Shown here: positions 25,969-33,748 of the stretch, piece by piece
Position numbering within the stretch: position 1 is the stretch's first letter
How the letters are laid out: each line of letters begins with the position of its first letter
NCBI GenBank assembly: GCA_004557385.1
Contig: SFEA01000036.1
Location: forward strand, 1 to 36,956
Reading direction: 5' to 3'
Length of the DNA: 36,956 bases
Source of the DNA: Bacteroidales bacterium
GTDB lineage: Bacteria > Bacteroidota > Bacteroidia > Bacteroidales > Muribaculaceae
Translations under genes and position numbers: made by a program
Notes under the pieces: model-generated
Seen by the model: only the letters and a program-made list of their open reading frames with translations
Told to the model about the DNA's origin: nothing
Databases searched by the model: none

Positions 25969-26011
25969 GTTAAGCGATGCCACACCATAGGCATCCGCCT
26001 CTCGGGTTAAC
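25969..26011 (+). promoter_or_regulatory. Structured 5' leader of rplU (candidate autoregulatory element)
   Basis: GCGATGCC (25974-25981) pairs with GGCATCcGC (25990-25998) around an 8-nt loop, with one bulged base. An outer GTTAA (25969-25973) can pair with TTAAC (26007-26011). L21 leaders that bind the ribosomal protein are known in other phyla; whether this is an equivalent is an inference. Confidence 0.5.
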
Positions 26012-26031
26012 TTTGTAACATTATATATTAA

Positions 26032-26352
26032 ATGTACGCAATTGTAGAAATTCAAGGACAACAATTCAAGGCCGAAGCTGGCAAATACTTGTTTGTCCAC
26101 TATCTCGGCGAAGAAGCTAAGGCTGGCGATTCAGTAGAATTTGCAAAGGTGCTTCTCATCGATGCCGACGGTGACGTTAAAGTCGGAGCTCCTACCGTTG
26201 AAGGTGCTAAGGTGGTTTGCGAAGTTGCCGAACCATTGGTAAAAGGTGAACACATCATCGTCTTCAAGAAGAAAAGACGTAAAGGCTATCGCCGCTTGAA
26301 CGGCCATCGCCAATACTTCACCAAAGTTGTGATTAAAGACGTTATTGCTTAA
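26032..26352 (+). CDS. rplU: 50S ribosomal protein L21
   Basis: The 106-residue protein is L21 of the large ribosomal subunit, with the standard start MYAIVEIQGQQFKAEAGKYL and the 23S rRNA-binding tail FKKKRRKGYRRLNGHRQ (about 78-94). The length is typical. It is the first gene of the usual rplU-rpmA pair, 19 bp before rpmA, and is preceded by a consensus promoter and a structured leader. Confidence 0.98.
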   Translation: MYAIVEIQGQQFKAEAGKYLFVHYLGEEAKAGDSVEFAKVLLIDADGDVKVGAPTVEGAKVVCEVAEPLVKGEHIIVFKKKRRKGYRRLNGHRQYFTKVVIKDVIA

Positions 26353-26371
26353 CCCCTAAAATTTTAAAGAA

Positions 26372-26638
26372 ATGGCACATAAAAAAGGTGTAGGTAGTTC
26401 TAAGAACGGCCGTGAGTCAGAAAGCAAACGACTCGGCATTAAAATTTTTGGTGGCTCTTTTGCAAAAGCTGGCAACATAATCAAGCGTCAACGTGGCACT
26501 GTTCATCATCCAGGTGCAAATGTGGGTATGGGCAAAGACCACACTCTCTACGCTCTTGTTGATGGCACAGTAGTTTTCAAGGCCAAAGCTGGTCGCAATT
26601 ACATCTGTGTTGACCCAGTTCAAAGCGAAAACAACTAA
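26372..26638 (+). CDS. rpmA: 50S ribosomal protein L27
   Basis: The 88-residue protein is L27, whose N-terminal tail reaches the peptidyl transferase centre. It begins MAHKKGVGSSKNGRES, so no Firmicutes-type cleaved pre-sequence is present, and contains the conserved RLGIKIFGG and QRGTVHHPGANVGMGKDHTLYA segments. It is followed by a strong terminator. Confidence 0.98.
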   Translation: MAHKKGVGSSKNGRESESKRLGIKIFGGSFAKAGNIIKRQRGTVHHPGANVGMGKDHTLYALVDGTVVFKAKAGRNYICVDPVQSENN

Positions 26639-26681
26639 TTGCTCGGTACAGTTTATTCACGACAATTAGCGCAACCGAATT

Positions 26682-26720
26682 AAAGAGGGATAAATCATCA
26701 ATGATTTATTCCTCTTTTTT
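26682..26720 (+). terminator. Intrinsic terminator after rpmA
   Basis: AAAGAGGGATAAATCAT (26682-26698) pairs with ATGATTTATTCCTCTTT (26701-26717) with one mismatch-like G-T pair and a 2-base gap, followed by further Ts. The apparent ATG at 26701 is part of this stem and is not a start codon. Confidence 0.92.
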
Positions 26721-26743
26721 GCATCTATTACCTTCCGAAAACA

Positions 26744-26773
26744 TTGCCAATCAAAAATTTGTTAGTAAATTTG
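26744..26773 (+). promoter_or_regulatory. Bacteroidota-type promoter of the dockerin-LRR gene
   Basis: TTG (26744-26746) precedes TAAATTTG (26766-26773) by 19 nt. The -7 element is a full match and the -33 element is partial. The ATG at 26794 lies about 20 bp downstream, which supports that start. Confidence 0.7.
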
Positions 26774-26793
26774 TAAATAATATCGATATAAAT

Positions 26794-28230
26794 ATGCGCA
26801 AGTTTTTCATTTTCATAACTTCCACGCTGATAACGCTCTGCGTTTCAGCCGAAACAATAGTTTGCACACCCGGGAAATTATCCGGTTTGATTTCCGACAA
26901 AGACGTCACCAGTCTTCAATTGTCGGGCGCAATTAATGCTCTCGACTTCAAGTTTATTGCCGACGAACTCAAGCAATTGCAATCGCTCGACATTACCAAT
27001 TGCAACATCGAAGCTTACAGCAGCAACAAGGCGCTGTTTGGCAATGCCCACAGCTTCAAAGCCCACGAGGTTCCCGCCGCATGCTTTGCCGGCAGCACTA
27101 TAAGCCAATTTGTTCTTCCCACCTCGCTGAAGTCGATTGGCGAAGGCGCATTTGCATGCTGCAACGGCATTGAAGCAATCACCCTTCCTGCCGAAGTCGA
27201 TTCGATTGCAGCCCACGCTTTCTCGGCATGCCAACATTTGAGCGCAATAGTGCTACCCGCAAAAGTCACAATGGTTGGCGAAGGGGCTTTTGCCCATTGC
27301 ACAAGCCTCGCCAAGCTCACCATCGACGATGAAGGAAGAACTGAAAATATAGTGCTTGGCAGCCTGTCGTTCGTCAACTGCACCTCACTCGCCGAAGTCA
27401 CTCTCGGCAGCATGACGCAAAGCATTGGCAGCCGTGCCTTCAGCGGATGCTCAAATGCCGACTTTGCAGTGACCATCGCGGCAAATTCGCAGCTCAGCGA
27501 GATTGGCGAAGGCGCATTCATGGCAAGCGGCATTAAAGCATTCAACTTTGCCAACTGCCCGAAACTCACAGTCATTCCTGAATATGCTTTTGCCACCTCA
27601 TCGCTCACCGAGGTAGCCATTCCCGAAACAGTGAAGCACATTGGCGAAGGCGCATTTTTCTATGGCACCGACATCGCCACCATCAGCCTTGCCGATTGCA
27701 GCGCAAGCATCAGCAACCTGATGTTTGCAGGCTGCAAAAATGCTTCGACAACAGGTCTCGACGACTCGACAAATGAAATTGGCAAATATGCCTACTACGG
27801 TTGGAACCAGACACAAAAACTTGTCTTGCCCGAAGCAGTTTCGTTTGTTGGCGACTATGCATTTGCCAACATGAGCTCACTGGAGAAAATCACCAGCAAA
27901 AATCTTAATGCGCCCGAGCTTGGCGAAGCTGTATTTAATGGAGTCACACCGTCAAACGTGCTGCTCACCACTCGCCCCGAAGCTTCGGGATACGCCACTG
28001 CCGAACAATGGAAAGACTTCATGCACACGCTCAACGGCGATGCCGACAACAACACCCGCATCAACATCAACGACATTGCCACCATAATCAGCCACCTCAA
28101 TGGCAGGACACCAAGCAACTTTATCTTCGAAGCTGCCGACGCCAATGTCGATGATATTGTAAACAACTCCGACTTGAATGACGTGCTTAACATCATTGTA
28201 AGCTCCGAGCCTAAGCAAGAAACGAATTAA
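26794..28230 (+). CDS. Exported BspA-like leucine-rich-repeat protein with C-terminal type I dockerin
   Basis: From the ATG at 26794 the protein has 478 residues: signal peptide (1-19, ending CVSA), about a dozen LRR_5/BspA-type repeats (about 75-395, for example SIGEGAFACCNGIEAITLP and VGDYAFANMSSLEKI), and a dockerin module (414-473). Both calcium loops are intact: D416, D418, N420, N424, D427 in the first and D449, N451, D453, N457, D460 in the second. Dockerins bind cohesins; BspA-like repeats mediate binding to host proteins in oral and gut Bacteroidales. The next gene, 18 bp downstream, encodes a cohesin-like domain, so the two products may bind each other on the surface. No T9SS sorting domain is present here. 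Confidence 0.88.
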   Translation: MRKFFIFITSTLITLCVSAETIVCTPGKLSGLISDKDVTSLQLSGAINALDFKFIADELKQLQSLDITNCNIEAYSSNKALFGNAHSFKAHEVPAACFAGSTISQFVLPTSLKSIGEGAFACCNGIEAITLPAEVDSIAAHAFSACQHLSAIVLPAKVTMVGEGAFAHCTSLAKLTIDDEGRTENIVLGSLSFVNCTSLAEVTLGSMTQSIGSRAFSGCSNADFAVTIAANSQLSEIGEGAFMASGIKAFNFANCPKLTVIPEYAFATSSLTEVAIPETVKHIGEGAFFYGTDIATISLADCSASISNLMFAGCKNASTTGLDDSTNEIGKYAYYGWNQTQKLVLPEAVSFVGDYAFANMSSLEKITSKNLNAPELGEAVFNGVTPSNVLLTTRPEASGYATAEQWKDFMHTLNGDADNNTRININDIATIISHLNGRTPSNFIFEAADANVDDIVNNSDLNDVLNIIVSSEPKQETN

Positions 28231-28248
28231 CCCCCTACTGACACCACT

Positions 28249-28962
28249 ATGACTAATATAAACTCTCGACTCGGCATTTCGCTTGTGGTTGCAATTTGCA
28301 GCCTCTGGAGTGCCAATGCCCAAACCAACAGTCTGAAATGCGCCGGCACAACGGTCAGCCGCGACGAAGTGCAAACAGTGGACATTGCATTGAAAAACGA
28401 TGTTGATTTCACAGCATTCCAGTGCGACATCACCATACCGCAAACCGTATCATTCGTCAACCAAGACGGCATCATCAAGCCGTCGGCTCGCTTTGCCGAA
28501 ACGCACAAGATAGTAGAGACGAAAATCAGTGACAACACCCTGCGCTTGATTGTCTACTCCACCGACAACAGCACCTTCGGCAACGACACCGAAACACTAT
28601 TCAGCTATGCAATAAGCGCCATCAACCCCGACGAAGATTCGTCGAGCCAAACACGAATCTCAAACATCGTGTTTTCGCAACTCGACAATAGCGCCGACAC
28701 GCCAAACTGCGTAGAACACATCTTCGACGATTTGACATTCAACACCACCGTGAGCGGCATCGATGCAGTGAACATCACCGAACTGAAAATCTACGCCTCG
28801 GGCATGCACATCATTGTGCTCTCTCCTTCTGACACCACTCTGCAATTCACCACAGTGGCAGGCATCACATCCACGCTCAACGTCAAGGCCGGCAAAAACA
28901 TCTTCGACGTCACCGAGCCAGGTATGTACATCGTAGGAACTGAGAAAGTATTGGTGCAATAA
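28249..28962 (+). CDS. Exported cohesin-like domain protein with T9SS-CTD-like tail
   Basis: The 237-residue protein has a signal peptide (to about residue 25, SANAQ). Residues ~27-165 match the cohesin pattern: a start with V-x-x-D-x-V-x-V-x-I-x-L-K-N (VSRDEVQTVDIALKND), FTAFQCDITIPQTVSFV, and a central LFSYAISAINPD strand. The last ~65 residues (LKIYASGMHIIVLSPSDTTLQF ... GMYIVGTEKVLVQ) resemble the Bacteroidales C-terminal sorting-type beta domain, though shorter and degenerate. It is co-transcribed with the dockerin-LRR gene (18 bp gap). I infer a surface anchor or partner for the dockerin; the cohesin call is by pattern only. Confidence 0.68.
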   Translation: MTNINSRLGISLVVAICSLWSANAQTNSLKCAGTTVSRDEVQTVDIALKNDVDFTAFQCDITIPQTVSFVNQDGIIKPSARFAETHKIVETKISDNTLRLIVYSTDNSTFGNDTETLFSYAISAINPDEDSSSQTRISNIVFSQLDNSADTPNCVEHIFDDLTFNTTVSGIDAVNITELKIYASGMHIIVLSPSDTTLQFTTVAGITSTLNVKAGKNIFDVTEPGMYIVGTEKVLVQ

Positions 28963-28994
28963 AGCACCACAATGAGCAACATTTATCGAAACTG

Positions 28995-29774
28995 ATGGGT
29001 AAAAACAAACTAAAGAAATTTGCCGAAATGGAAACGCTGGAATGCGTTCTCCAATATCCTTTTGCGCGCCTGCAAAAAGAGCAATTCGCCATGAAAGGGC
29101 GCTGGAACGAAGATTTTTTTCACAACGATAACCCCATTGTGCTTGAGCTGGGTTGCGGCAAGGGCGAATATGCCGTGGGATTGGCACGCCGTTTCCCTGA
29201 TAAGAACTACATCGGCATCGACTGCAAAGGTGCTCGCATGTGGACCGGCGCCAAGGAGGCTACCGCCGAAGGCATCACCAACGTGGCTTTTTTGCGCACC
29301 GACATCGAACTCATCAACCACTTCTTTGCCCCCGGCGAGGTAAGCGAAATATGGATTACGTTCCCCGACCCGCAGATGAAGAAGGTGCGCAAACGCCTCA
29401 CCGGCACCCGGTTTCTTGCGCTTTACCGGCAACTGCTCGCCAACAACGGCAACGTGCATCTGAAAACCGACAGCCCTTTTCTCTACACCTACACCGATGC
29501 GCTTGTGAAAGCCAACGGCTTCAACACCGACATCAACACATCGGACCTCTACGGCTCGGGTATTGCCGACGACATTCTTGAGATTAAGACATACTACGAG
29601 CGCCAATGGCTGAGCCGTGGTCTGACAATCAAATACATCAAGTTTCATCTCCCCTCGTCGGGCGAACTCATCGAACCCGACATTGAGATTGAAGAAGACA
29701 CCTATCGCAGCTTCTCGCGCGGATACATTCAGTGCCCGCAACTAATCGACGAGAAGCAGCATAACAAAGAATAA
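28995..29774 (+). CDS. trmB: tRNA (guanine-N7-)-methyltransferase
   Basis: TrmB methylates G46 of the tRNA variable loop using S-adenosylmethionine. The 259-residue protein has the SAM-binding motif VLELGCGKGEYA (49-60), the acidic GIDCKGARMWTGA segment after the second strand, and the family's ITFPDPQMKKVRKRL active-site motif, followed by LKTDSPFLYTYT. At 259 residues it is slightly longer than usual because of an acidic C-terminal tail. It lies 32 bp after the cohesin-like gene and 25 bp before mrp. Confidence 0.96.
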   Translation: MGKNKLKKFAEMETLECVLQYPFARLQKEQFAMKGRWNEDFFHNDNPIVLELGCGKGEYAVGLARRFPDKNYIGIDCKGARMWTGAKEATAEGITNVAFLRTDIELINHFFAPGEVSEIWITFPDPQMKKVRKRLTGTRFLALYRQLLANNGNVHLKTDSPFLYTYTDALVKANGFNTDINTSDLYGSGIADDILEIKTYYERQWLSRGLTIKYIKFHLPSSGELIEPDIEIEEDTYRSFSRGYIQCPQLIDEKQHNKE

Positions 29775-29799
29775 CCATCAATTTTTATCTTTGAACAAC

Positions 29800-30903
29800 A
29801 TGGAAAGATTATATCCCAAACTCATACTCGATGCGCTGTCGAAAGTGCGCTACCCCGGCACCGGCAAGGACATCGTCAGTTCAGGAATGGTTGCCGACGA
29901 CATTCGCATCGACGGCAACAAGGTGTCGTTTTCGCTGATTTTCGACAAGCCCACCGACCCTTTCATCAAGTCGCTTGTGAAATCAGCCGAAGCTGCCATA
30001 CTCACATTCATCAGCGAAGAAGTTGACATCAAAGGCAACATTTCCACCATCATACGCAACCAGGTTGCACCCAAGCAGGAGAACCCTCTGCCGGGCGTTA
30101 AAAACATCATCGGAGTGTCGTCGGGCAAAGGCGGCGTGGGCAAATCGACCATTGCAGCCAATCTGGCAGTTGCTCTGGCACAACTTGGCTATAAGGTGGG
30201 ACTGCTCGATGCCGACATCTTTGGTCCGTCGACGCCTAAAATGTTTGGTGTTGAATCTGCCCAGCTATATATGGAAAAAGTGAATGGGCGCGATATGATT
30301 CTGCCCATCGAAAAATATGGCGTAAAGCTGCTTTCGATAGGTTTTCTTGTCGACCCCGATAAGGCTGTGCTATGGCGAGGCGGAATGGCAAGCAACGCAC
30401 TCAAACAACTCATCACCGAAGCCAATTGGGGCGAGCTCGACTATTTTGTCATCGACATGCCCCCGGGCACAAGCGACATTCACCTCACCCTGGTGCAAAC
30501 ACTCGCCATCACTGGCGCAATTGTGGTGTCAACACCGCAAGAGGTTGCTCTTGCCGACGCTCGTAAGGGAATCAGCATGTTCCAAAGCGACCAAGTGAAT
30601 GTGCCCATCCTCGGTTTGGTGGAGAATATGTCGTGGTTCACACCTGCTGCTCACCCCGACGAGCAATATTTCATCTTTGGCAAAGACGGTGGCAAGGACC
30701 TTGCCGAAAAGCTGCAAGTGCCATTGCTCGGACAAATTCCGCTGGTGGCAAGCATCTGCCGCGGTGGCGACGACGGCACGCCCGTTGTGCTGCAAAACTC
30801 TGTTTCGGGCGCTGCTTTCTTCAACTTAGCTCGCTCGGTTGTACAGTCAATCGACCAGCGCAACGCATCGCTGCCTCCTACCACAAAAGTAGAAATGAAA
30901 TAA
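29800..30903 (+). CDS. mrp: Mrp/ApbC-family iron-sulfur carrier P-loop ATPase
   Basis: Mrp proteins carry and transfer Fe-S clusters in the cytoplasm. From the ATG at 29800 the protein has 367 residues; the longer frame would need a TTG. It has an N-terminal MIP18/DUF59 domain (about 1-85), the deviant Walker A SSGKGGVGKS (107-116), and the DADIFGPSTPKM and MPPGTSD motifs. The usual CxxC cluster-binding pair after the NMSWFT segment is absent (FTPAAHPDEQYFIFG instead). Such Cys-less Mrp forms seem common in Bacteroidota from memory. It lies 25 bp after trmB. Confidence 0.93.
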   Translation: MERLYPKLILDALSKVRYPGTGKDIVSSGMVADDIRIDGNKVSFSLIFDKPTDPFIKSLVKSAEAAILTFISEEVDIKGNISTIIRNQVAPKQENPLPGVKNIIGVSSGKGGVGKSTIAANLAVALAQLGYKVGLLDADIFGPSTPKMFGVESAQLYMEKVNGRDMILPIEKYGVKLLSIGFLVDPDKAVLWRGGMASNALKQLITEANWGELDYFVIDMPPGTSDIHLTLVQTLAITGAIVVSTPQEVALADARKGISMFQSDQVNVPILGLVENMSWFTPAAHPDEQYFIFGKDGGKDLAEKLQVPLLGQIPLVASICRGGDDGTPVVLQNSVSGAAFFNLARSVVQSIDQRNASLPPTTKVEMK

Positions 30904-30930
30904 CGCACAACCTTTTGTGCATCAAACCGT

Positions 30931-30978
30931 TGCCCAAACAACACAAGCAACCACCCATGCTGAGTTTTTTGGGCATTT
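30931..30978 (+). terminator. Possible terminator after mrp
   Basis: TGCCCAAA (30931-30938) can pair with TTTGGGCA (30968-30975) across a long loop of about 29 nt, followed by TTT. A shorter GCACAA/TTGTGC hairpin at 30905-30920 sits just after the stop codon without a T-run. Confidence 0.35.
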
Positions 30979-30992
30979 CTCTATTATGCTCT

Positions 30993-31024
30993 ATTGCATA
31001 ATGATGAAAAATTAGGTAACTTTG
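30993..31024 (+). promoter_or_regulatory. Bacteroidota-type promoter of the DEAD-box helicase
   Basis: ATTG (30993-30996), a 20-nt spacer and TAACTTTG (31017-31024) match the consensus. The leader is about 105 nt, long for this window, which leaves room for post-transcriptional control as in cold-shock helicases. Confidence 0.8.
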
Positions 31025-31136
31025 CACTCGGAAAAAGACCGACATCTGCGCAGACAATGAAATGTGAGAATATTCTTTTAATTGGCAGCGCACAATCGAT
31101 TTATTGATTTACATTTTTTAGCAACACATTTTTTTA

Positions 31137-32993
31137 ATGAAGACATTCCAAGAATTAGGAGTCCGCGAGGATATCATCAAAGCAATCACCGAGTTAGGAT
31201 TTATCAACCCGATGCCAATTCAGGAGAAAGTAATTCCACATCTGCTCAACGAAATAAACGACATCATTGCATTGGCACAGACCGGAACGGGGAAGACTGC
31301 AGCATTTGGTCTGCCACTGCTCCAGCGCATCGATGTTGAAACCGAAAAGCCTCAAGCGCTAATCATTGCTCCTACACGCGAATTATGCTTGCAAATCGCC
31401 GGCGACCTTGCCGACTACTCGAAATATATCGACGACCTCCGCGTGCTGCCCGTATATGGCGGTTCGAGCATCGAAAGCCAAATTAAAATGCTGCGCCGCG
31501 GCGTTCACATAGTGGTTGCCACACCGGGTCGACTGCTCGACCTCATCAAACGAAACACAGTGAACATGGAAATGGTGCGCACCGTGATTCTCGACGAAGC
31601 CGACGAAATGCTTAACATGGGATTTGTCGACGACATAAACGAGATTCTCACCTATGTGCCCGACGACCGCAAAATGCTGCTGTTCTCTGCCACCATGCCC
31701 ACCGAAATTGAGGCTATTGCAAAGAACTATATGCACGACCCCGAAGAAATCGTAGTTGGTTCGCGCAACGAAGGCGCCGAAAACGTGCGGCACATCTATT
31801 ATATGGTGCATGCCCGCGACAAATACCTCGCTCTGAAACGTGTTGCCGACTATTGTCCAAGCATCTACGGCATTATCTTCTGCCGCACCCGACGCGAAAC
31901 ACAAGAAGTGGCTGATTGGTTAATTTCCGACGGATACAACGCCGACTCGCTTCACGGCGACCTCTCGCAAGCGCAACGCGATTTGGTTATGAAGAAGTTC
32001 CGAGAGCACAACATTCAACTGCTCGTTGCCACCGATGTGGCTGCACGCGGTCTTGACGTCGACAACCTCACTCACGTAATCAACTACGGATTGCCCGACG
32101 ACATCGCCACATACACCCACCGCAGCGGACGCACCGGTCGCGCCGGCAAAACTGGTGTGTCGGTGTCAATTGTCCATCTGCGCGAGAAAGGCAAAATCAA
32201 GGACATAGAAAAGCGCATAGGCAAAAGCTTCGAACGCAAAGAAGTGCCTTCGCCTAAAGACATCATCACCAAGCAACTGTTCAACCTTGCCGACCGCCTC
32301 GAAAAAGTGAGTGTCGACGAGGACCAGATTAACGAATACCTTCCCGGAATAGTGAAGAAGCTTGAGTGGCTAAGCACCGAGGACCTGCTAAAGCGTGTGC
32401 TCTCGCTCGAAGCAAACCGTCTGCTTGAATACTACAAAGACGCTCGCGTGCTCGACGTGCCCGAATCCGACAAGAAGGGCAAAAAGAAAAACGAGCGGAA
32501 CAGCAGCCGAAGCAACGACGACAAGGACCGCCGCGTGGGCGAAGAAGGATTTGAACGCCTATACGTAAACTGCGGCAAAGCCGATGGTTTCTTTGCCCCT
32601 AACCTCATAGAGCTCATCAACAAATCGGTGCACGGGCAACGCGTCGACATCGGCAGAATCGATTTGCTGTCGGGATATTCGCTATTCGACATTCGCAAAG
32701 GCGACGCTCACCGCGTAGTGTCGGCGCTCAAAGGCGAGGACTTTTTCGGCAAACGCCTCTATTGCGAAATCGCTGTCCCCGATAAGAACTACGAAAGCGA
32801 AAACAAAGGCAAAGCACTTAAGCGCAGAAAGCGCGACACCGACGACGACAACGCAAAAAAATCACGCCGCGAACGCCGCGAGGAACGTTTCGGGAAGTCG
32901 AAGGACAGCCGCAAACGCGACCGAAAAGATAAAAAAGGTGAAAAGCCCGACTTTCACGGCAACTACGACAAATTTAAGAAGAAAAAACGCTGA
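31137..32993 (+). CDS. DEAD-box ATP-dependent RNA helicase (DeaD/CsdA-like)
   Basis: The 618-residue protein has all DEAD-box motifs: Q motif (GFINPMPIQEKVIP, 21-34), Walker A AQTGTGKT (47-54), PTREL, DEAD (153-156), SAT (194-196), and HRSGRTGR (328-335). A DbpA-type RNA-binding domain follows at about 470-550 (ERLYVNCGKADGFFAPNLIELI), then a highly basic tail (KKSRRERREERFGKSKDSRK, ending FKKKKR). This layout fits CsdA-like helicases active in ribosome assembly and cold adaptation. It is monocistronic with its own promoter and a long leader. The precise orthologue is not determined, so no symbol is given. Confidence 0.95.
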   Translation: MKTFQELGVREDIIKAITELGFINPMPIQEKVIPHLLNEINDIIALAQTGTGKTAAFGLPLLQRIDVETEKPQALIIAPTRELCLQIAGDLADYSKYIDDLRVLPVYGGSSIESQIKMLRRGVHIVVATPGRLLDLIKRNTVNMEMVRTVILDEADEMLNMGFVDDINEILTYVPDDRKMLLFSATMPTEIEAIAKNYMHDPEEIVVGSRNEGAENVRHIYYMVHARDKYLALKRVADYCPSIYGIIFCRTRRETQEVADWLISDGYNADSLHGDLSQAQRDLVMKKFREHNIQLLVATDVAARGLDVDNLTHVINYGLPDDIATYTHRSGRTGRAGKTGVSVSIVHLREKGKIKDIEKRIGKSFERKEVPSPKDIITKQLFNLADRLEKVSVDEDQINEYLPGIVKKLEWLSTEDLLKRVLSLEANRLLEYYKDARVLDVPESDKKGKKKNERNSSRSNDDKDRRVGEEGFERLYVNCGKADGFFAPNLIELINKSVHGQRVDIGRIDLLSGYSLFDIRKGDAHRVVSALKGEDFFGKRLYCEIAVPDKNYESENKGKALKRRKRDTDDDNAKKSRRERREERFGKSKDSRKRDRKDKKGEKPDFHGNYDKFKKKKR

Positions 32994-33064
32994 TTTTTCT
33001 CAATAAATTGCTTAACTTCACATTCCAATTTTTATTATTAAACTTTTTTTGATAAAGAAGGATA

Positions 33065-33733
33065 ATGAGGTTTATTACACTTACACTACTATTAAGCATG
33101 CTTTCTTGCTTCACCGCCACTGGTGAAGCAAAAACCATACGCGACCTGTTTGCTTCAGAGCCGAACAACATATTCATGCTGTTGCGTGACAGAACAAGAC
33201 TCGACATGCTCGACTATTACGACTCTGGGCAGAAAGTGGCTGCATCTAATCGCCTTTCAGGCGACGACACTGCATCGCAGCTGATTGAGGTCACCCCCAA
33301 CAGCATCTCACTGCAACTCACCGATGCAACCCGTGTTGACATGCTCCTCTACGAAACCGTGCACGGCAAGGACTCGGTTGTGGCTGTAGTGAAAACTGCC
33401 CTACTGCCAATGCCCGACAGCCGAATAGCGTTCTACGACACCAACTGGAAGCTGCTTAACAAAAAGCAAATTTTCGCCGAGCCCACACTCAACGATTTCA
33501 TCATGCCCGGAACCAACAAGGATGCTTTGGGAACCATCAACGATATTGTGAAATTTCCGATTATATCCTACGATATCGCTGCAGACGACGCATCCACAAC
33601 AATCACTGCTCACCTCAATCTTGAGCAATTCCTCAGCGCCGACGATTGGGCTAAAGTGAAGCCATATCTGCGCCAAAGCCTCACCTATCGCCGCCAAGGA
33701 CGCAGCACAAAATTCAAACTTCAAAAACAATAA
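33065..33733 (+). CDS. DUF3256 family exported protein
   Basis: The 222-residue protein has a signal peptide (to about residue 22, TGEA). Its mature part matches the DUF3256 pattern: IRDLFASEPNNIFMLLRDRTRLDMLDYYDSG near the start, then paired strands including LQLTDATRVDMLLYE and AFYDTNWKLL. The family is found in Bacteroidota, and I know of no assigned function. It lies 15 bp upstream of xseA and is likely in the same operon as xseA and xseB. Confidence 0.85.
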   Translation: MRFITLTLLLSMLSCFTATGEAKTIRDLFASEPNNIFMLLRDRTRLDMLDYYDSGQKVAASNRLSGDDTASQLIEVTPNSISLQLTDATRVDMLLYETVHGKDSVVAVVKTALLPMPDSRIAFYDTNWKLLNKKQIFAEPTLNDFIMPGTNKDALGTINDIVKFPIISYDIAADDASTTITAHLNLEQFLSADDWAKVKPYLRQSLTYRRQGRSTKFKLQKQ

Positions 33734-33748
33734 ATCAGCACATCCACA

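Noticed and set aside
26701..26793. N-terminal extension of the dockerin-LRR gene
   Set aside because: The first 17 bases form the right arm of the rpmA terminator and the segment includes the gene's own promoter; the signal peptide begins at 26794.
27015..27641. 208-codon minus-strand frame
   Set aside because: Antisense to the LRR repeats; the repeated DNA keeps the other strand open by chance.
29010..29741. 243-codon minus-strand frame
   Set aside because: Antisense shadow of trmB.
30905..30920. GCACAA/TTGTGC hairpin after mrp as a Rex-type operator
   Set aside because: The arms point the wrong way (GCACAA first) and the spacing is 4 bp; it is better read as a simple stem after the stop codon.
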